DNA from: an uncultured Acidobacteriota bacterium
GTDB lineage: Bacteria; Acidobacteriota; Terriglobia; UBA7540
NCBI GenBank assembly: GCA_937900045.1
Contig: CALCEB010000225.1
Coordinates: 1-62,779 of the forward strand
Length of the DNA stretch: 62,779 bases
Direction of reading: 5' to 3'
The notes beneath the pieces were generated by a model. That model worked only from the letters and a program-made list of their open reading frames with translations. It did not search any database and was not told where the DNA came from. Positions 55,160 through 62,779 of this stretch are shown piece after piece. The number at the start of each line of letters is the position of its first letter. The stretch's first letter is position 1. The translations under genes and the position numbers were made by a program.

Positions 55160-55489
55160 ATGAGCAAGCCAACCGATTTGGTCCAAGGCACCTTGGACCT
55201 CCTGATCCTCAAGACCCTGGCTCTTGAGCCCATGCACGGCTGGGGCATCGCCCAGCGAATTCGGCAGGTGTCCAAGGAAGTGCTCCAGGTGAATCAAGGG
55301 GCGCTCTATCCCGCTCTTCATCGCCTTGAACAAGGCGGATGGATCAAGGCGAAGTGGGGCGAGTCCGACAACAATCGCCGCGCCAAGTTCTATTCGCTGA
55401 CACCAGCGGGACGCAAGTATTTGGGGAGCGAGCAAGCCAATTGGCAGAGGCTCTCTGCGGCAATCGGCCTTGTGTTGGAAACGCCCTAA
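55160..55489 (+). CDS. PadR-family transcriptional regulator
   Basis: 109 residues with GAGGAG 5 bases before the ATG. Winged helix: LVQGTLDLLILKTLALEPMHGWGIAQRI, QGALYPALHRLEQGGWIKAKW and FYSLTPAGRKYL. The C-terminal helix for dimerisation is short, as in subfamily s2. It is followed after 66 bases by the orphan permease, the standard pair in Acidobacteria; the regulator probably controls both genes. The ligand is unknown. Confidence 0.93.
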   Translation: MSKPTDLVQGTLDLLILKTLALEPMHGWGIAQRIRQVSKEVLQVNQGALYPALHRLEQGGWIKAKWGESDNNRRAKFYSLTPAGRKYLGSEQANWQRLSAAIGLVLETP

Positions 55490-55555
55490 CCAACAGTGAA
55501 AAGTGACAAGTGGCAAGTGGTGAATGCTAAAGGTTGAAAGCTAAGAGCTAAAAAC

Positions 55556-58267
55556 ATGCGATGGATATACAAATTTCCTCTTCGCCTCCGGTCACTCTTT
55601 CGGAAGAACCGCGTCGAGACAGAGTTGAGCGAGGAACTCCGCTTTCACCTGGAAAGACTGATTGACGAGAACATCGCAAAAGGGATGACGCCCGAAGAAG
55701 CGCATTACGCAGCCCTGCGCGAGCTAGGCGGGGTTGAACAAATCAAAGAGGAGTGCAGAGATATGCGCCGAGTCAATTTCATCGAGAGTCTCCTGCAAGA
55801 TATCCGCTACGGCCTGCGGCAGTTGCGGCGCAATCCGGGTTTCACGGCCGTGGCCGTTCTCACCCTGGCGCTGGGCATTGGCGCATCCACGGCGATTTTT
55901 TCGGTTGTAGACGCAGTGCTGCTGCGCCCGCTTCCTTATCCCAACCCCCAACAAATCGTGACGGTATGGGAACAGGAGGCAAACGGTCATCGAGCCCATT
56001 TGGCCGATCCGAACTTCCTGGATTTCCGCGTACAGAATCACACCATGAGCGCCCTGGCGGTGTTCAGCGATGGCCCGGACTCCGTCTCTGGTGGCAGCGA
56101 GGCTGCGCGGATAAATGTCGCCAGCGTTTCCAAGGATTTTTTCAAGGCGCTCGGAGTGCAGCCGTTTCTGGGGCGCTCGTTTGTGCACGATGAACAGGTT
56201 GTCAACGGTGCGCCAGCGATGATCGTAAGCTATGGCTATTGGCGGCAATTTCTTCGAAGCGCGCACGATCTATCGCACGTCCGATTGTCGATGAATGGCA
56301 CAGCTTATCCGGTCATCGGGGTGATGCCGCAGAGGTTCGATTTTCCTCAGGGCGTATCGGCATGGGTGGCGAGAGAGCGTTACGGTTGGAGTGCCAGCCG
56401 CATCGCGCACAACGGGGAAGGCATTGGACGTCTTCGTGACGGCGTCACGATCGAGCAGGCGCGCGCCGATCTGGACACGATCGCGCGCCGGATTCATGCG
56501 GCGTATGGGAGCAAAGAGAATTCCGAGTATTTTCTGACCGATGCCGCGGTGATTCCGTTGACGGATAGCCTGGTCGGAAATGTCCGTGGAGGGCTGCTCA
56601 CGCTTTTTGCCGCAGTCTTGCTGTTATTTCTCGTGGCGTGCGCCAATGTGGCGGGATTGCTGCTCGTGCGCACATCGGCGCGCCGCAAGGAATTGGCGGT
56701 GCGCGCGGCGCTGGGCGCGGGACGCGGGCGGCTGGTGCAGCAATTGCTCGCCGAATCGCTGGCGCTCGCGTTCGCAGGAGGCGTGCTGGGAATATTGATT
56801 GCGGCGTGGACGACGAGTTTGCTTCCGGCGATCCTTCCTCAAAACTTGCCGCGGCAGCATGGGATCGCCGTTAATGGAACCGTGCTTTTGTTCACGCTGG
56901 CAGCCACTTTGAGTGTTGCCGTGGGACTTGGGCTTTTCGCTGCGTGGCGCGCCGGCGGAGTGAATCTGAACGATGCGCTGAGCGCCGGCTCGCGGAATTA
57001 CAGCGGCGGCACCCAGAAAGCGCGCAGCGCGCTCGTGATCGGAGAAATTGCGGCGACGCTGATGCTGCTCGCCGGAGCGGGGCTTCTGGGCCGGAGCTTT
57101 TTGCGATTGGTTTCGGTCAGCCCGGGATTCAGCGAACAGAATTTGCTGGTCATGAAGTTCTCACCTCCTCTTTCCGCGGCTGCAATGACAGTTGGCATGA
57201 GCCGGGCGGACATCGCGCGGCAGACTCAGTTTCTTGACGCCGCTCTGGCGCGGATGCGGACGATTCCCGGCGTTGTATCCGCGGGAGTGGCCGGAGCGCT
57301 TCCCATAGCGGACGCGGATGGGTTCCCCGACGGGCTGTTTTTGATTCTCAATGGCCAGCCGGCGCCGGCGAATTTCCAAGAATGGGGACGCTTCGCGTTG
57401 AATCGAGCCCAGACCGGCGAGGCGGATTACTGTGTGGCAAGCGCGGCGTATTTTCGCACCCTGCGGGTTCCGCTGATACGCGGGCGGCTTTTCAACGCGC
57501 AGGATGGCCCCGACGCGCCGAACGTCGCGGTGATTAGCCAGACGCTGGCGCGCCAGAAGTGGCCGCACCAAAACCCCGTGGGGCAGGTGGTGGACTTCAG
57601 CAATATGGACGGCATCATGAAGCCGCTCACCATTGTCGGCGTCGTTGGCGACATTCGCGCGGAGGGGCTGGATCAGCCGCCGACGCCCATCATTTATGTG
57701 GATTATCGCCAGCGCGGGCTGGGCGTCAACAGTTCGCCAGCGATTATTGTGCGCACGGCATTGCCCGCAAGCGCCATTGTTCCTTCGGCGCGCGGCATCT
57801 TCCACGACCTCGATCCCAATATCCCGGTGCAATTCTTGACGTTCGCGGAAGCGCTGGGCGGGTGGATGGCCGAGCGGCGCTTCCTACTGCTTCTCGCGGG
57901 AGTTTTTGCCGGCGCGGCGCTGGCGCTGGCGGCGGTAGGCATTTACGGGCTTGTGGCGCATTCGGTCGCGCGGCGCACGCACGAAATCGGCATCCGCATA
58001 GCGCTCGGCGCGCAACGAAACGACGTGCTGCGGCTCGTGTTGGGCCAGGGAATGATTCTCGCATTGACAGGTGTGGGAATTGGGCTAATCGGCGCGATGG
58101 CTCTGACCCGCTTCCTGTCCAGTTTGCTTTACGACGTGCGGCCAATGGATCCGCTCACGTTTGCCGCGATGTCATTCATCCTGATTGGGGCAGCGCTGCT
58201 TGCCTGCTACATTCCCGCGCGCCGGGCAGCGAAAGTGGACCCCATGGTGGCCTTGCGGCACGAATAA
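55556..58267 (+). CDS. ABC transporter permease of the acidobacterial duplicated orphan permease type
   Basis: 903 residues. The N-terminal cytoplasmic helical segment (about 1-75: LSEELRFHLERLIDENIAKGMTPEEA) is the ADOP signature. Then comes the first MacB-like unit (helix about 90-115, TLALGIGASTAIFSVVDAVLLRPLPYP, and large periplasmic domain) and FtsX-like helices (LLTLFAAVLLLFLVACANVAGLLL, LAVRAALGAGRGRL), followed by a second repeat of the same kind with GLVAHSVARRTHEIGIRIALGAQRNDVL near the C-terminus. It has no ATPase domain, and no ATPase gene follows. Members probably act in export or stress sensing. Short tandem repeats like AGTGACAAGTG flank the gene on both sides (55495-55524, 58271-58292). 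Confidence 0.93.
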   Translation: MRWIYKFPLRLRSLFRKNRVETELSEELRFHLERLIDENIAKGMTPEEAHYAALRELGGVEQIKEECRDMRRVNFIESLLQDIRYGLRQLRRNPGFTAVAVLTLALGIGASTAIFSVVDAVLLRPLPYPNPQQIVTVWEQEANGHRAHLADPNFLDFRVQNHTMSALAVFSDGPDSVSGGSEAARINVASVSKDFFKALGVQPFLGRSFVHDEQVVNGAPAMIVSYGYWRQFLRSAHDLSHVRLSMNGTAYPVIGVMPQRFDFPQGVSAWVARERYGWSASRIAHNGEGIGRLRDGVTIEQARADLDTIARRIHAAYGSKENSEYFLTDAAVIPLTDSLVGNVRGGLLTLFAAVLLLFLVACANVAGLLLVRTSARRKELAVRAALGAGRGRLVQQLLAESLALAFAGGVLGILIAAWTTSLLPAILPQNLPRQHGIAVNGTVLLFTLAATLSVAVGLGLFAAWRAGGVNLNDALSAGSRNYSGGTQKARSALVIGEIAATLMLLAGAGLLGRSFLRLVSVSPGFSEQNLLVMKFSPPLSAAAMTVGMSRADIARQTQFLDAALARMRTIPGVVSAGVAGALPIADADGFPDGLFLILNGQPAPANFQEWGRFALNRAQTGEADYCVASAAYFRTLRVPLIRGRLFNAQDGPDAPNVAVISQTLARQKWPHQNPVGQVVDFSNMDGIMKPLTIVGVVGDIRAEGLDQPPTPIIYVDYRQRGLGVNSSPAIIVRTALPASAIVPSARGIFHDLDPNIPVQFLTFAEALGGWMAERRFLLLLAGVFAGAALALAAVGIYGLVAHSVARRTHEIGIRIALGAQRNDVLRLVLGQGMILALTGVGIGLIGAMALTRFLSSLLYDVRPMDPLTFAAMSFILIGAALLACYIPARRAAKVDPMVALRHE

Positions 58268-58456
58268 AACAGTGACGAGTGATAAGTGACGGGTAAAAAG
58301 GCGGCGATGTCCTTATCATTGGACGGGTCGTCCTCAATGCCGACCGGCGGCCGGGACTCTGGCGCTATAGAAAAAACTGCCGGTAAGGGACGCCGGCGGT
58401 CGGCTGAAAGAGTTGACTCGTGCCTGAACGCGCTTGGGGTCGAGCACCAAGTTGAG

Positions 58457-58527
58457 TCCGCTGTAGCGCCGGTCTGTGACCGGCGGATTTCGCCGCTCCC
58501 TGCCAGGGCAAGCTCCGAGCGGCGCTC
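58457..58527 (-). repeat. Truncated family A repeat
   Basis: Contains the core CTGTAGCGCCGGTCTGTGAC and CTCCCTGCCAGGGCAAGCTC, but lacks the outer arms of the full 128-bp copies. It lies in the 485-base gap between the permease and the isomerase genes, which otherwise shows nothing I can name. Confidence 0.6.
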
Positions 58528-58752
58528 GAGTAGAGCTGGTCTGCGCTTTGCGATCCTCCGTAGTTCCGCCCGGAAAGCATTTGAAATTTCACATTGAGAA
58601 TTGATGCAAGGTCCTGCGGCATGTACTCAAACTGTTGACGTGTTCTGTGCACAATAATGAAGTGATAAACGCCTTCGAAAATAATTGATCTCGTTGAACC
58701 GGATATTGATTTAGAATACGGCCCGCTTCGCTCTAAAAGGCGGCAGGCGGTT

Positions 58753-59589
58753 ATGAAAAAATCAATTGGCGACCTCATGTTCCCCAAAGGCTGGACCTTC
58801 GAGCAAGGTCTTGACCTGACGAAGAAGGCCGGCTACGACGGCATCGAGCTTTGGCTGGGTCGAACTCCGTGGTTTCCGATGGAGATCCCTGACCGGGATG
58901 TTCTCGATCTGCTGCGCAAAGTCCGAAACGCAGGGCTGGAGGTTTCGAACGTATCGGACGGGTTACTCCGGAAGTACCCGTTGGCTGCTAGAGACCCGAA
59001 AATTCGCGCTCAGGGTTTTCATGTGGTCGAACGCCAGCTCGAAACGGCTCACCTTCTCGGCACGGACGCGATCCTGGTGATCACCGGAGAAGTGAGCGAT
59101 GAGAATCCTTACAATGAACTCTATCAACGATTGCAGAATTCGCTTCGGCAACTCGCGCCGCGAGCGGAAAAGGCCGGCGTCAAGATCGGCGTGGAGAATG
59201 GCAACTCCGAGGATCACTTCTTGCTCAGCCCCAGGGAATTCAACCAATTTCTTGCGGAGATCGACAATCCTTGGGTTGGAATCCATTTGGATCTTGGCAA
59301 CATTCACGATACCGGCTTCGCTGAGCAATGGGTTGAAATACTTGGACCCCGGATCACCCGGATTCACGTGAAAGACGTCATGAAGCGCCGGGGCCGGTGC
59401 TGCGATTCCGTATACACCAATCTGTTTCTGGGTGACAACGATTGGCCCGCAATTCGCAATGCGATGGTGAAGGTAGGCTACGACGGTTGGTTAGTGGCTG
59501 AGATGGAGCGGCGTTACCGCTACGCGCCGGACCAACAGTTTTACGACACTTCAGCGGGCATGGCCCGATTCATCTCCGGCAAACTTTGA
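58753..59589 (+). CDS. TIM-barrel sugar isomerase/epimerase (UlaE/hexulose-phosphate isomerase-like)
   Basis: 278 residues. Barrel with GYDGIELWLGR, LGTDAILVITGEV, GVKIGVENGNSEDHF (metal Glu), WVGIHLDLGNIHDTG (Asp and His) and RIHVKDVM.. FLGDNDWPAI, ending LVAEMERRY. This suits the L-xylulose/hexulose 5-phosphate 3-epimerase or inosose-type isomerases. Substrate unknown. The 3' side is occupied by a mobile element and then the convergent Gfo/Idh/MocA gene. Confidence 0.8.
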   Translation: MKKSIGDLMFPKGWTFEQGLDLTKKAGYDGIELWLGRTPWFPMEIPDRDVLDLLRKVRNAGLEVSNVSDGLLRKYPLAARDPKIRAQGFHVVERQLETAHLLGTDAILVITGEVSDENPYNELYQRLQNSLRQLAPRAEKAGVKIGVENGNSEDHFLLSPREFNQFLAEIDNPWVGIHLDLGNIHDTGFAEQWVEILGPRITRIHVKDVMKRRGRCCDSVYTNLFLGDNDWPAIRNAMVKVGYDGWLVAEMERRYRYAPDQQFYDTSAGMARFISGKL

Positions 59590-59637
59590 TTTTTCAGACC
59601 TCGATGTGGACTTCGCTTTCACGCGGCGCGGCCATCA

Positions 59638-59746
59638 GGTAGTGGCGCAGTTTGTTTGCTGTAGCGGCGCTCTGTGAGCGCCGAACTTGGATCGTCAACG
59701 GTTTCCGGCGCTCTATGAGCGCCGCTACAACGCTGGTGCCACCACA
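59638..59746. mobile_element. Non-autonomous inverted-repeat element with perfect 8-bp target duplication, copy 6
   Basis: 109 bp. Left end GGTAGTGGCGCAGTTTG; right end CGCTGGTGCCACCACA. Two hairpins as in the type copy, one stem slightly altered (CTGTGAGCG). Flanks are GGCCATCA at 59630-59637 and 59747-59754. The right copy of the duplication includes the TGA stop codon (minus strand) of the neighbouring Gfo/Idh/MocA gene. Confidence 0.85.
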
Positions 59747-59751
59747 GGCCA

Positions 59752-60819
59752 TCATGGAAGATGGATTTCTCCGCCACTTTCCAAGGACTTCTGAGCCATC
59801 AAGCAGAGCATCACGGCGCGCCGGGCTTCTTCCGGAGTTATGGGCAGCGGCGCTTCACCGCGTACGGCGCGCGCGAAGGCTGCAATTTCTTCGCGCAACT
59901 CAAATAGTTCTCCGGGAGTGCCCGGAATTTCAACTTTTTGAAGAGAACCGCCTTCGGATACTTCAAGCGAGTAGCTTGGCCGCTCGGACCGGTCCATTTC
60001 CGCGTGCCACTCGGCGCGCAACATGGCTTTGGATCCAAAAACCTTAATGCTCAAGTGATGTTCCACCCCGTCCAATGCCTGGGAGATGGACGCATAGGCC
60101 CCGTCCGGATAGCCGACGATGGCGGTGAAGTTGTCATTCTCGACCGGGTCGTAGGGAATGCTTGAATCGGCGCGATTCCCCCGCGCATAAATTTTCGATG
60201 GCTGGCCCGCGCTCTCCAGAAACCAGCCGGCGGCGTCGAAGAAGTGGACGGGCTCTTCAAGGATCCAGTTGCCCACTCGCTTCGCATCCATCCTCCAGCC
60301 GTCCGATCCGGGGCGGTAGGGGCGGCGCCAAAGGTCGATCAGAACATATCGAGGTTGCCCGATCCGGCCGGCCTCGATCAGGCTGCGAATCGACGAGTGC
60401 AAGGGCGAAAACCGCATCTCATGGCCCACGAGCAGGAGCCGGCCAGACCGCCGGGCCGCGTCAATAATGCGATCACAGGAAGCAACCGCAGTGGCCATCG
60501 GTTTCTCCAATAAGACGTGTTTACCGGCCTCAAGCGCCGCCACCGCCATTTCCTCATGAAGATAGTTGGGGGAAACAATATCAACCGCGTCAAGCTCCGG
60601 CAGGTGAATCAGTTCCCGATAGTCTGCGTAGGTAGCCGCGCCCGTATCATCTGCTGCGCGCGCCCGCGCCGCATCGGTTCGCGCGCAGACTGATCGCAAT
60701 TCGCAGCCTGGGGAGCGCCGAATTGCTTCGGCGTGGCATTTTCCCCACGCGCCGTACCCGATCAGACCGAAAGACAGCGAAGGGCTCAGAATTGCAGGCT
60801 TTGGAGTTGTTTTCAGCAT
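59752..60819 (-). CDS. Gfo/Idh/MocA family NAD(P)-dependent oxidoreductase
   Basis: 355 residues. Rossmann motif GLIGYGAWGKCHAEAI, LLEKPMATA with the Lys-Pro of the family, and the C-terminal domain with NWILEEPVHFFDAAGWFL carrying the Glu/His pattern. Probably a sugar or inositol dehydrogenase; substrate unknown. Originally it followed the GMC oxidoreductase gene by only 4 bases, before a mobile element separated them (see 60833-60942). This links it functionally to that enzyme. Confidence 0.87.
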   Translation of the reverse strand: MLKTTPKPAILSPSLSFGLIGYGAWGKCHAEAIRRSPGCELRSVCARTDAARARAADDTGAATYADYRELIHLPELDAVDIVSPNYLHEEMAVAALEAGKHVLLEKPMATAVASCDRIIDAARRSGRLLLVGHEMRFSPLHSSIRSLIEAGRIGQPRYVLIDLWRRPYRPGSDGWRMDAKRVGNWILEEPVHFFDAAGWFLESAGQPSKIYARGNRADSSIPYDPVENDNFTAIVGYPDGAYASISQALDGVEHHLSIKVFGSKAMLRAEWHAEMDRSERPSYSLEVSEGGSLQKVEIPGTPGELFELREEIAAFARAVRGEAPLPITPEEARRAVMLCLMAQKSLESGGEIHLP

Positions 60820-60832
60820 CCTGTTAAATGTT

Positions 60833-60942
60833 GGTAGTGTCTCAGTTTCTTTGTTGTAGCGGCGCTCTATGAGCGCCGAACTTGTATCCTCAACGGTTTC
60901 CGGCGCTCATAGAGCGCCGCTACAGCAAACTGCGTCATTACC
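60833..60942. mobile_element. Non-autonomous inverted-repeat element with perfect 8-bp target duplication, copy 7, inside an operon
   Basis: 110 bp. Left end GGTAGTGTCTCAGTTT; right end AAACTGCGTCATTACC. Two hairpins with CGGCGCTC stems. Flanks are TAAATGTT at 60825-60832 and 60943-60950. The last base of the element (60942) supplies the third base of the GMC gene stop, changing TAA to TAG. Confidence 0.88.
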
Positions 60943-62645
60943 TAAATGTTTCCTCGCTTCATTTCTTGAAGAAGGTAATCGCACGAGCGAACGCATAACG
61001 TCATGATGGTGAGCGTTGGATTCTGGCACGCGGATGAAGTGAAACCGGCGCCATCCATCACAAACAGATTCTTGACGTCATGCGTTTGTTGGAACTGGTT
61101 GAGCACAGACTTCTTGGGATCATTTCCCATGCGCGCGATGCCCACTTCGTGAATGGCATGGCCGGGGATGCGGTCCGGAACCGAATAAGTCCGGATATTC
61201 CTGGCGCCTGCTGCTTCCATCATTTCTCCGGCCGCTTCTTTCATGTCTTCGATCATGGCCCGCTCGTTCTCCCCATAGCTCATATGGAAGCGAAGAACCG
61301 GGATGCCGAAGGCATCCACCGTCTGAGGGTCGATTTCAACATAATTTTCCCAGCGAGGCAGGCACTCGCCGAATCCATCAATGCCCACCGTTGTGACCGG
61401 ATCGTGCACACCGCGTTTGAAGGCTTCTCCAATCCCTCGCGCCTTCCAATTGAAAGACGTTTGGCCTCCGCCTTCGTAGCCGTATCCGCGCAGGAAATTC
61501 TTCGATCGCGGCTGATGGGGAAGATTCCGGAAACGGGCGACATAGATTCCGCAGGGGCGGTTCGGCCCATTGATGTTGAGAGCACCTGGTTGGTCTGGAA
61601 ATTCGCCCGCCGCCCCGCCACCACACCAGATGTGGTCCATCAAGTAGTGCCCAAGGATCCCATTCGAGTTCGCCAGACCATTGGGGTATTGACGGCCGGC
61701 GGAATTGAAAAGGATGCGGACCGACTCCAGAGCCTGCGCGCAAAGCACGATCGCCCGGCCATGCACTTCGCCAAGCTGCCGGGTGTTGCGGTCGATATAT
61801 AGAACACCACGGGCGCGATTGCGGTCAGAGTCCATCAGAACCTTGTAGCCCATGGCTTGCGGGATGTGAGTTAAGCGGCGTGTGGCGAGGGCATCGGCAA
61901 TGGTGGTGAAAGCCGCGTTGAAGTAAGAGTGAGTGCGGCATCCTCGATAACAGGGCCCGCAGTAATGGCAGGGCGCGCGGCCGTTCAGCGGGCGAGTGAG
62001 ATTTGCAGTGCGGGTGGGAGTGGCCGTCCAACCCAGCTTTTCTTTCACCTGCTCCCGGAACTGTGTCTCCGCGCAAGCCAAGCCCATGTCCGGCTGGAAA
62101 TGCCCGTCCGGGAGTTGCTCCAGTCCTTCGTTTCGCCCCGCGATTCCGACATAGCTTTCCACAAGATCGTAATAGGGCTCAACGTCCTTATAGCCGATCG
62201 GCCAATCCTCACCGTAGCCGTCAAATGACGCAGCCTTGAAGTCCAAATCGCTCAGGCGCAGGCTGACCCGCCCCCAGACCATCGTCCGGCCACCGGTCAC
62301 GCGGAGCCGGCCCAGCCAGTTGAAGGGTTTCCCAGGATGCGTCGTGTAAGGCTCCTCCAGGTCGTTGCAAAACCACTTGTAGGTGTATTCGTTGCAGGCC
62401 CCCGAATGCGATTGAATGGGCCGGGTCGATTTGACAATTTGCGGCGCCAAATTGCGGTATTTGAGTTCGAAGCGAGGTGTGTGCTCGCTGAATTCTGATT
62501 CAGGTACCGGGCGCCCGCAATCAACCAACGCCACCTTCAATCCTGCCTCCGTCAGCCGCTTGCAAGCCCACCCTCCCGACGCGCCGGACCCGACGACGAT
62601 GGCGTCAAAGAATTGCTTCGAAAAGTCTGCTGCTTTGGGATTCAC
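60942..62645 (-). CDS. GMC-family flavin oxidoreductase (sugar/polyol dehydrogenase large-subunit-like)
   Basis: 567 residues. FAD Rossmann motif VVGSGASGGWACKRLTEAG, Cys-rich insert CHYCGPCYRGCRTHS, QALESVRILFNSAG and C-terminal HEVGIARMG..NLFVMDGAGFTSSACQNPTLTIM with the expected Asn/His region. It is paralogous to 34392-36005 but lacks a small-subunit neighbour. Likely oxidises a sugar or polyol with transfer to an electron acceptor. No own signal peptide is visible; family members can be exported with a partner. Its partner is probably the Gfo/Idh/MocA gene downstream. The last 134 bases of the window hold its leader. Confidence 0.88.
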   Translation of the reverse strand: MNPKAADFSKQFFDAIVVGSGASGGWACKRLTEAGLKVALVDCGRPVPESEFSEHTPRFELKYRNLAPQIVKSTRPIQSHSGACNEYTYKWFCNDLEEPYTTHPGKPFNWLGRLRVTGGRTMVWGRVSLRLSDLDFKAASFDGYGEDWPIGYKDVEPYYDLVESYVGIAGRNEGLEQLPDGHFQPDMGLACAETQFREQVKEKLGWTATPTRTANLTRPLNGRAPCHYCGPCYRGCRTHSYFNAAFTTIADALATRRLTHIPQAMGYKVLMDSDRNRARGVLYIDRNTRQLGEVHGRAIVLCAQALESVRILFNSAGRQYPNGLANSNGILGHYLMDHIWCGGGAAGEFPDQPGALNINGPNRPCGIYVARFRNLPHQPRSKNFLRGYGYEGGGQTSFNWKARGIGEAFKRGVHDPVTTVGIDGFGECLPRWENYVEIDPQTVDAFGIPVLRFHMSYGENERAMIEDMKEAAGEMMEAAGARNIRTYSVPDRIPGHAIHEVGIARMGNDPKKSVLNQFQQTHDVKNLFVMDGAGFTSSACQNPTLTIMTLCVRSCDYLLQEMKRGNI

Positions 62646-62779
62646 TTGCTACCTCCCTGTGGAGCGCGGATTCCGGCATCAATCATTTCTGGGCCAAGCG
62701 ATGGAGCCAGCCATAGCGTTCGCTCCCTTAGTACCATATTTCTTAAATACACTAACGTATTTGATTTGCCCTGCTGAGC

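Noticed and set aside
155..60942. The recurring CTGTAGCGGCG sequences as a CRISPR array
   Set aside because: Copies are kilobases apart, palindromic, and not regularly spaced; no cas genes are present.

Overview
The window looks like chromosome of an Acidobacteriota soil bacterium. The evidence is a 903-residue permease of the acidobacterial duplicated orphan permease type behind a PadR regulator, an Oar-like TonB-dependent receptor with an N-terminal carboxypeptidase-regulatory-like domain and no SusD partner, Gram-negative lipid A genes (fabZ, lpxA, lpxI), a TonB-type protein, and many twin-arginine or Sec-exported sugar enzymes. Genus cannot be set from the sequence alone. No rRNA, tRNA or CRISPR array was seen.

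Layout. (1) About 0.3-29 kb is a plant-polysaccharide/L-rhamnose region: a PQQ-type sugar dehydrogenase, five large exported alpha-L-rhamnosidase-like hydrolases (two GH106-like, three GH78-like), a FadR/GntR regulator divergent from the TonB-dependent receptor, an L-rhamnonate-dehydratase-like enolase-superfamily enzyme, two short-chain dehydrogenases, two divergent DapA-family aldolases/lyases and an Old Yellow Enzyme homologue. Together these could import rhamnosides, release L-rhamnose and break it down without phosphorylation (sugar to lactone/acid, 2-keto-3-deoxy acid, then C3 fragments). (2) 29-41.5 kb holds an exported TPR protein, a glyoxalase-fold protein and CocE-type hydrolase pair, a GMC oxidoreductase with its gluconate-2-dehydrogenase-subunit-3-like partner, a ketose 3-epimerase-like TIM barrel, an FG-GAP protein, another TIM-barrel isomerase and a Gfo/Idh/MocA oxidoreductase. 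(3) 41.5-52.8 kb is mostly housekeeping: a YopT/C58-like cysteine protease candidate, a biotin carboxylase plus biotin carrier pair, a parvulin lipoprotein, rpmB, a metallophosphoesterase, the fabZ-lpxA-lpxI-oxidoreductase run and a TonB-like protein. (4) 52.9-62.8 kb has an MFS carboxylate transporter, PadR plus orphan permease, another TIM-barrel isomerase, and a GMC oxidoreductase-Gfo/Idh/MocA pair.

The most unusual structure is not a gene. At least seven short elements (69-196 bp) share inverted ends of the type GGTRGTG..CTCAGTTTG. Six are flanked by an 8-bp target duplication that I could read directly (four perfect, two with one mismatch). They carry different palindromic cores, one of which also occurs in a separate 128-bp repeat family present three times in full. 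One copy has split a GMC/Gfo-Idh gene pair whose empty site can be rebuilt exactly (stop codon, 4 nt, start codon). No transposase lies in the window, so these appear to be non-autonomous elements moved by an enzyme encoded elsewhere.
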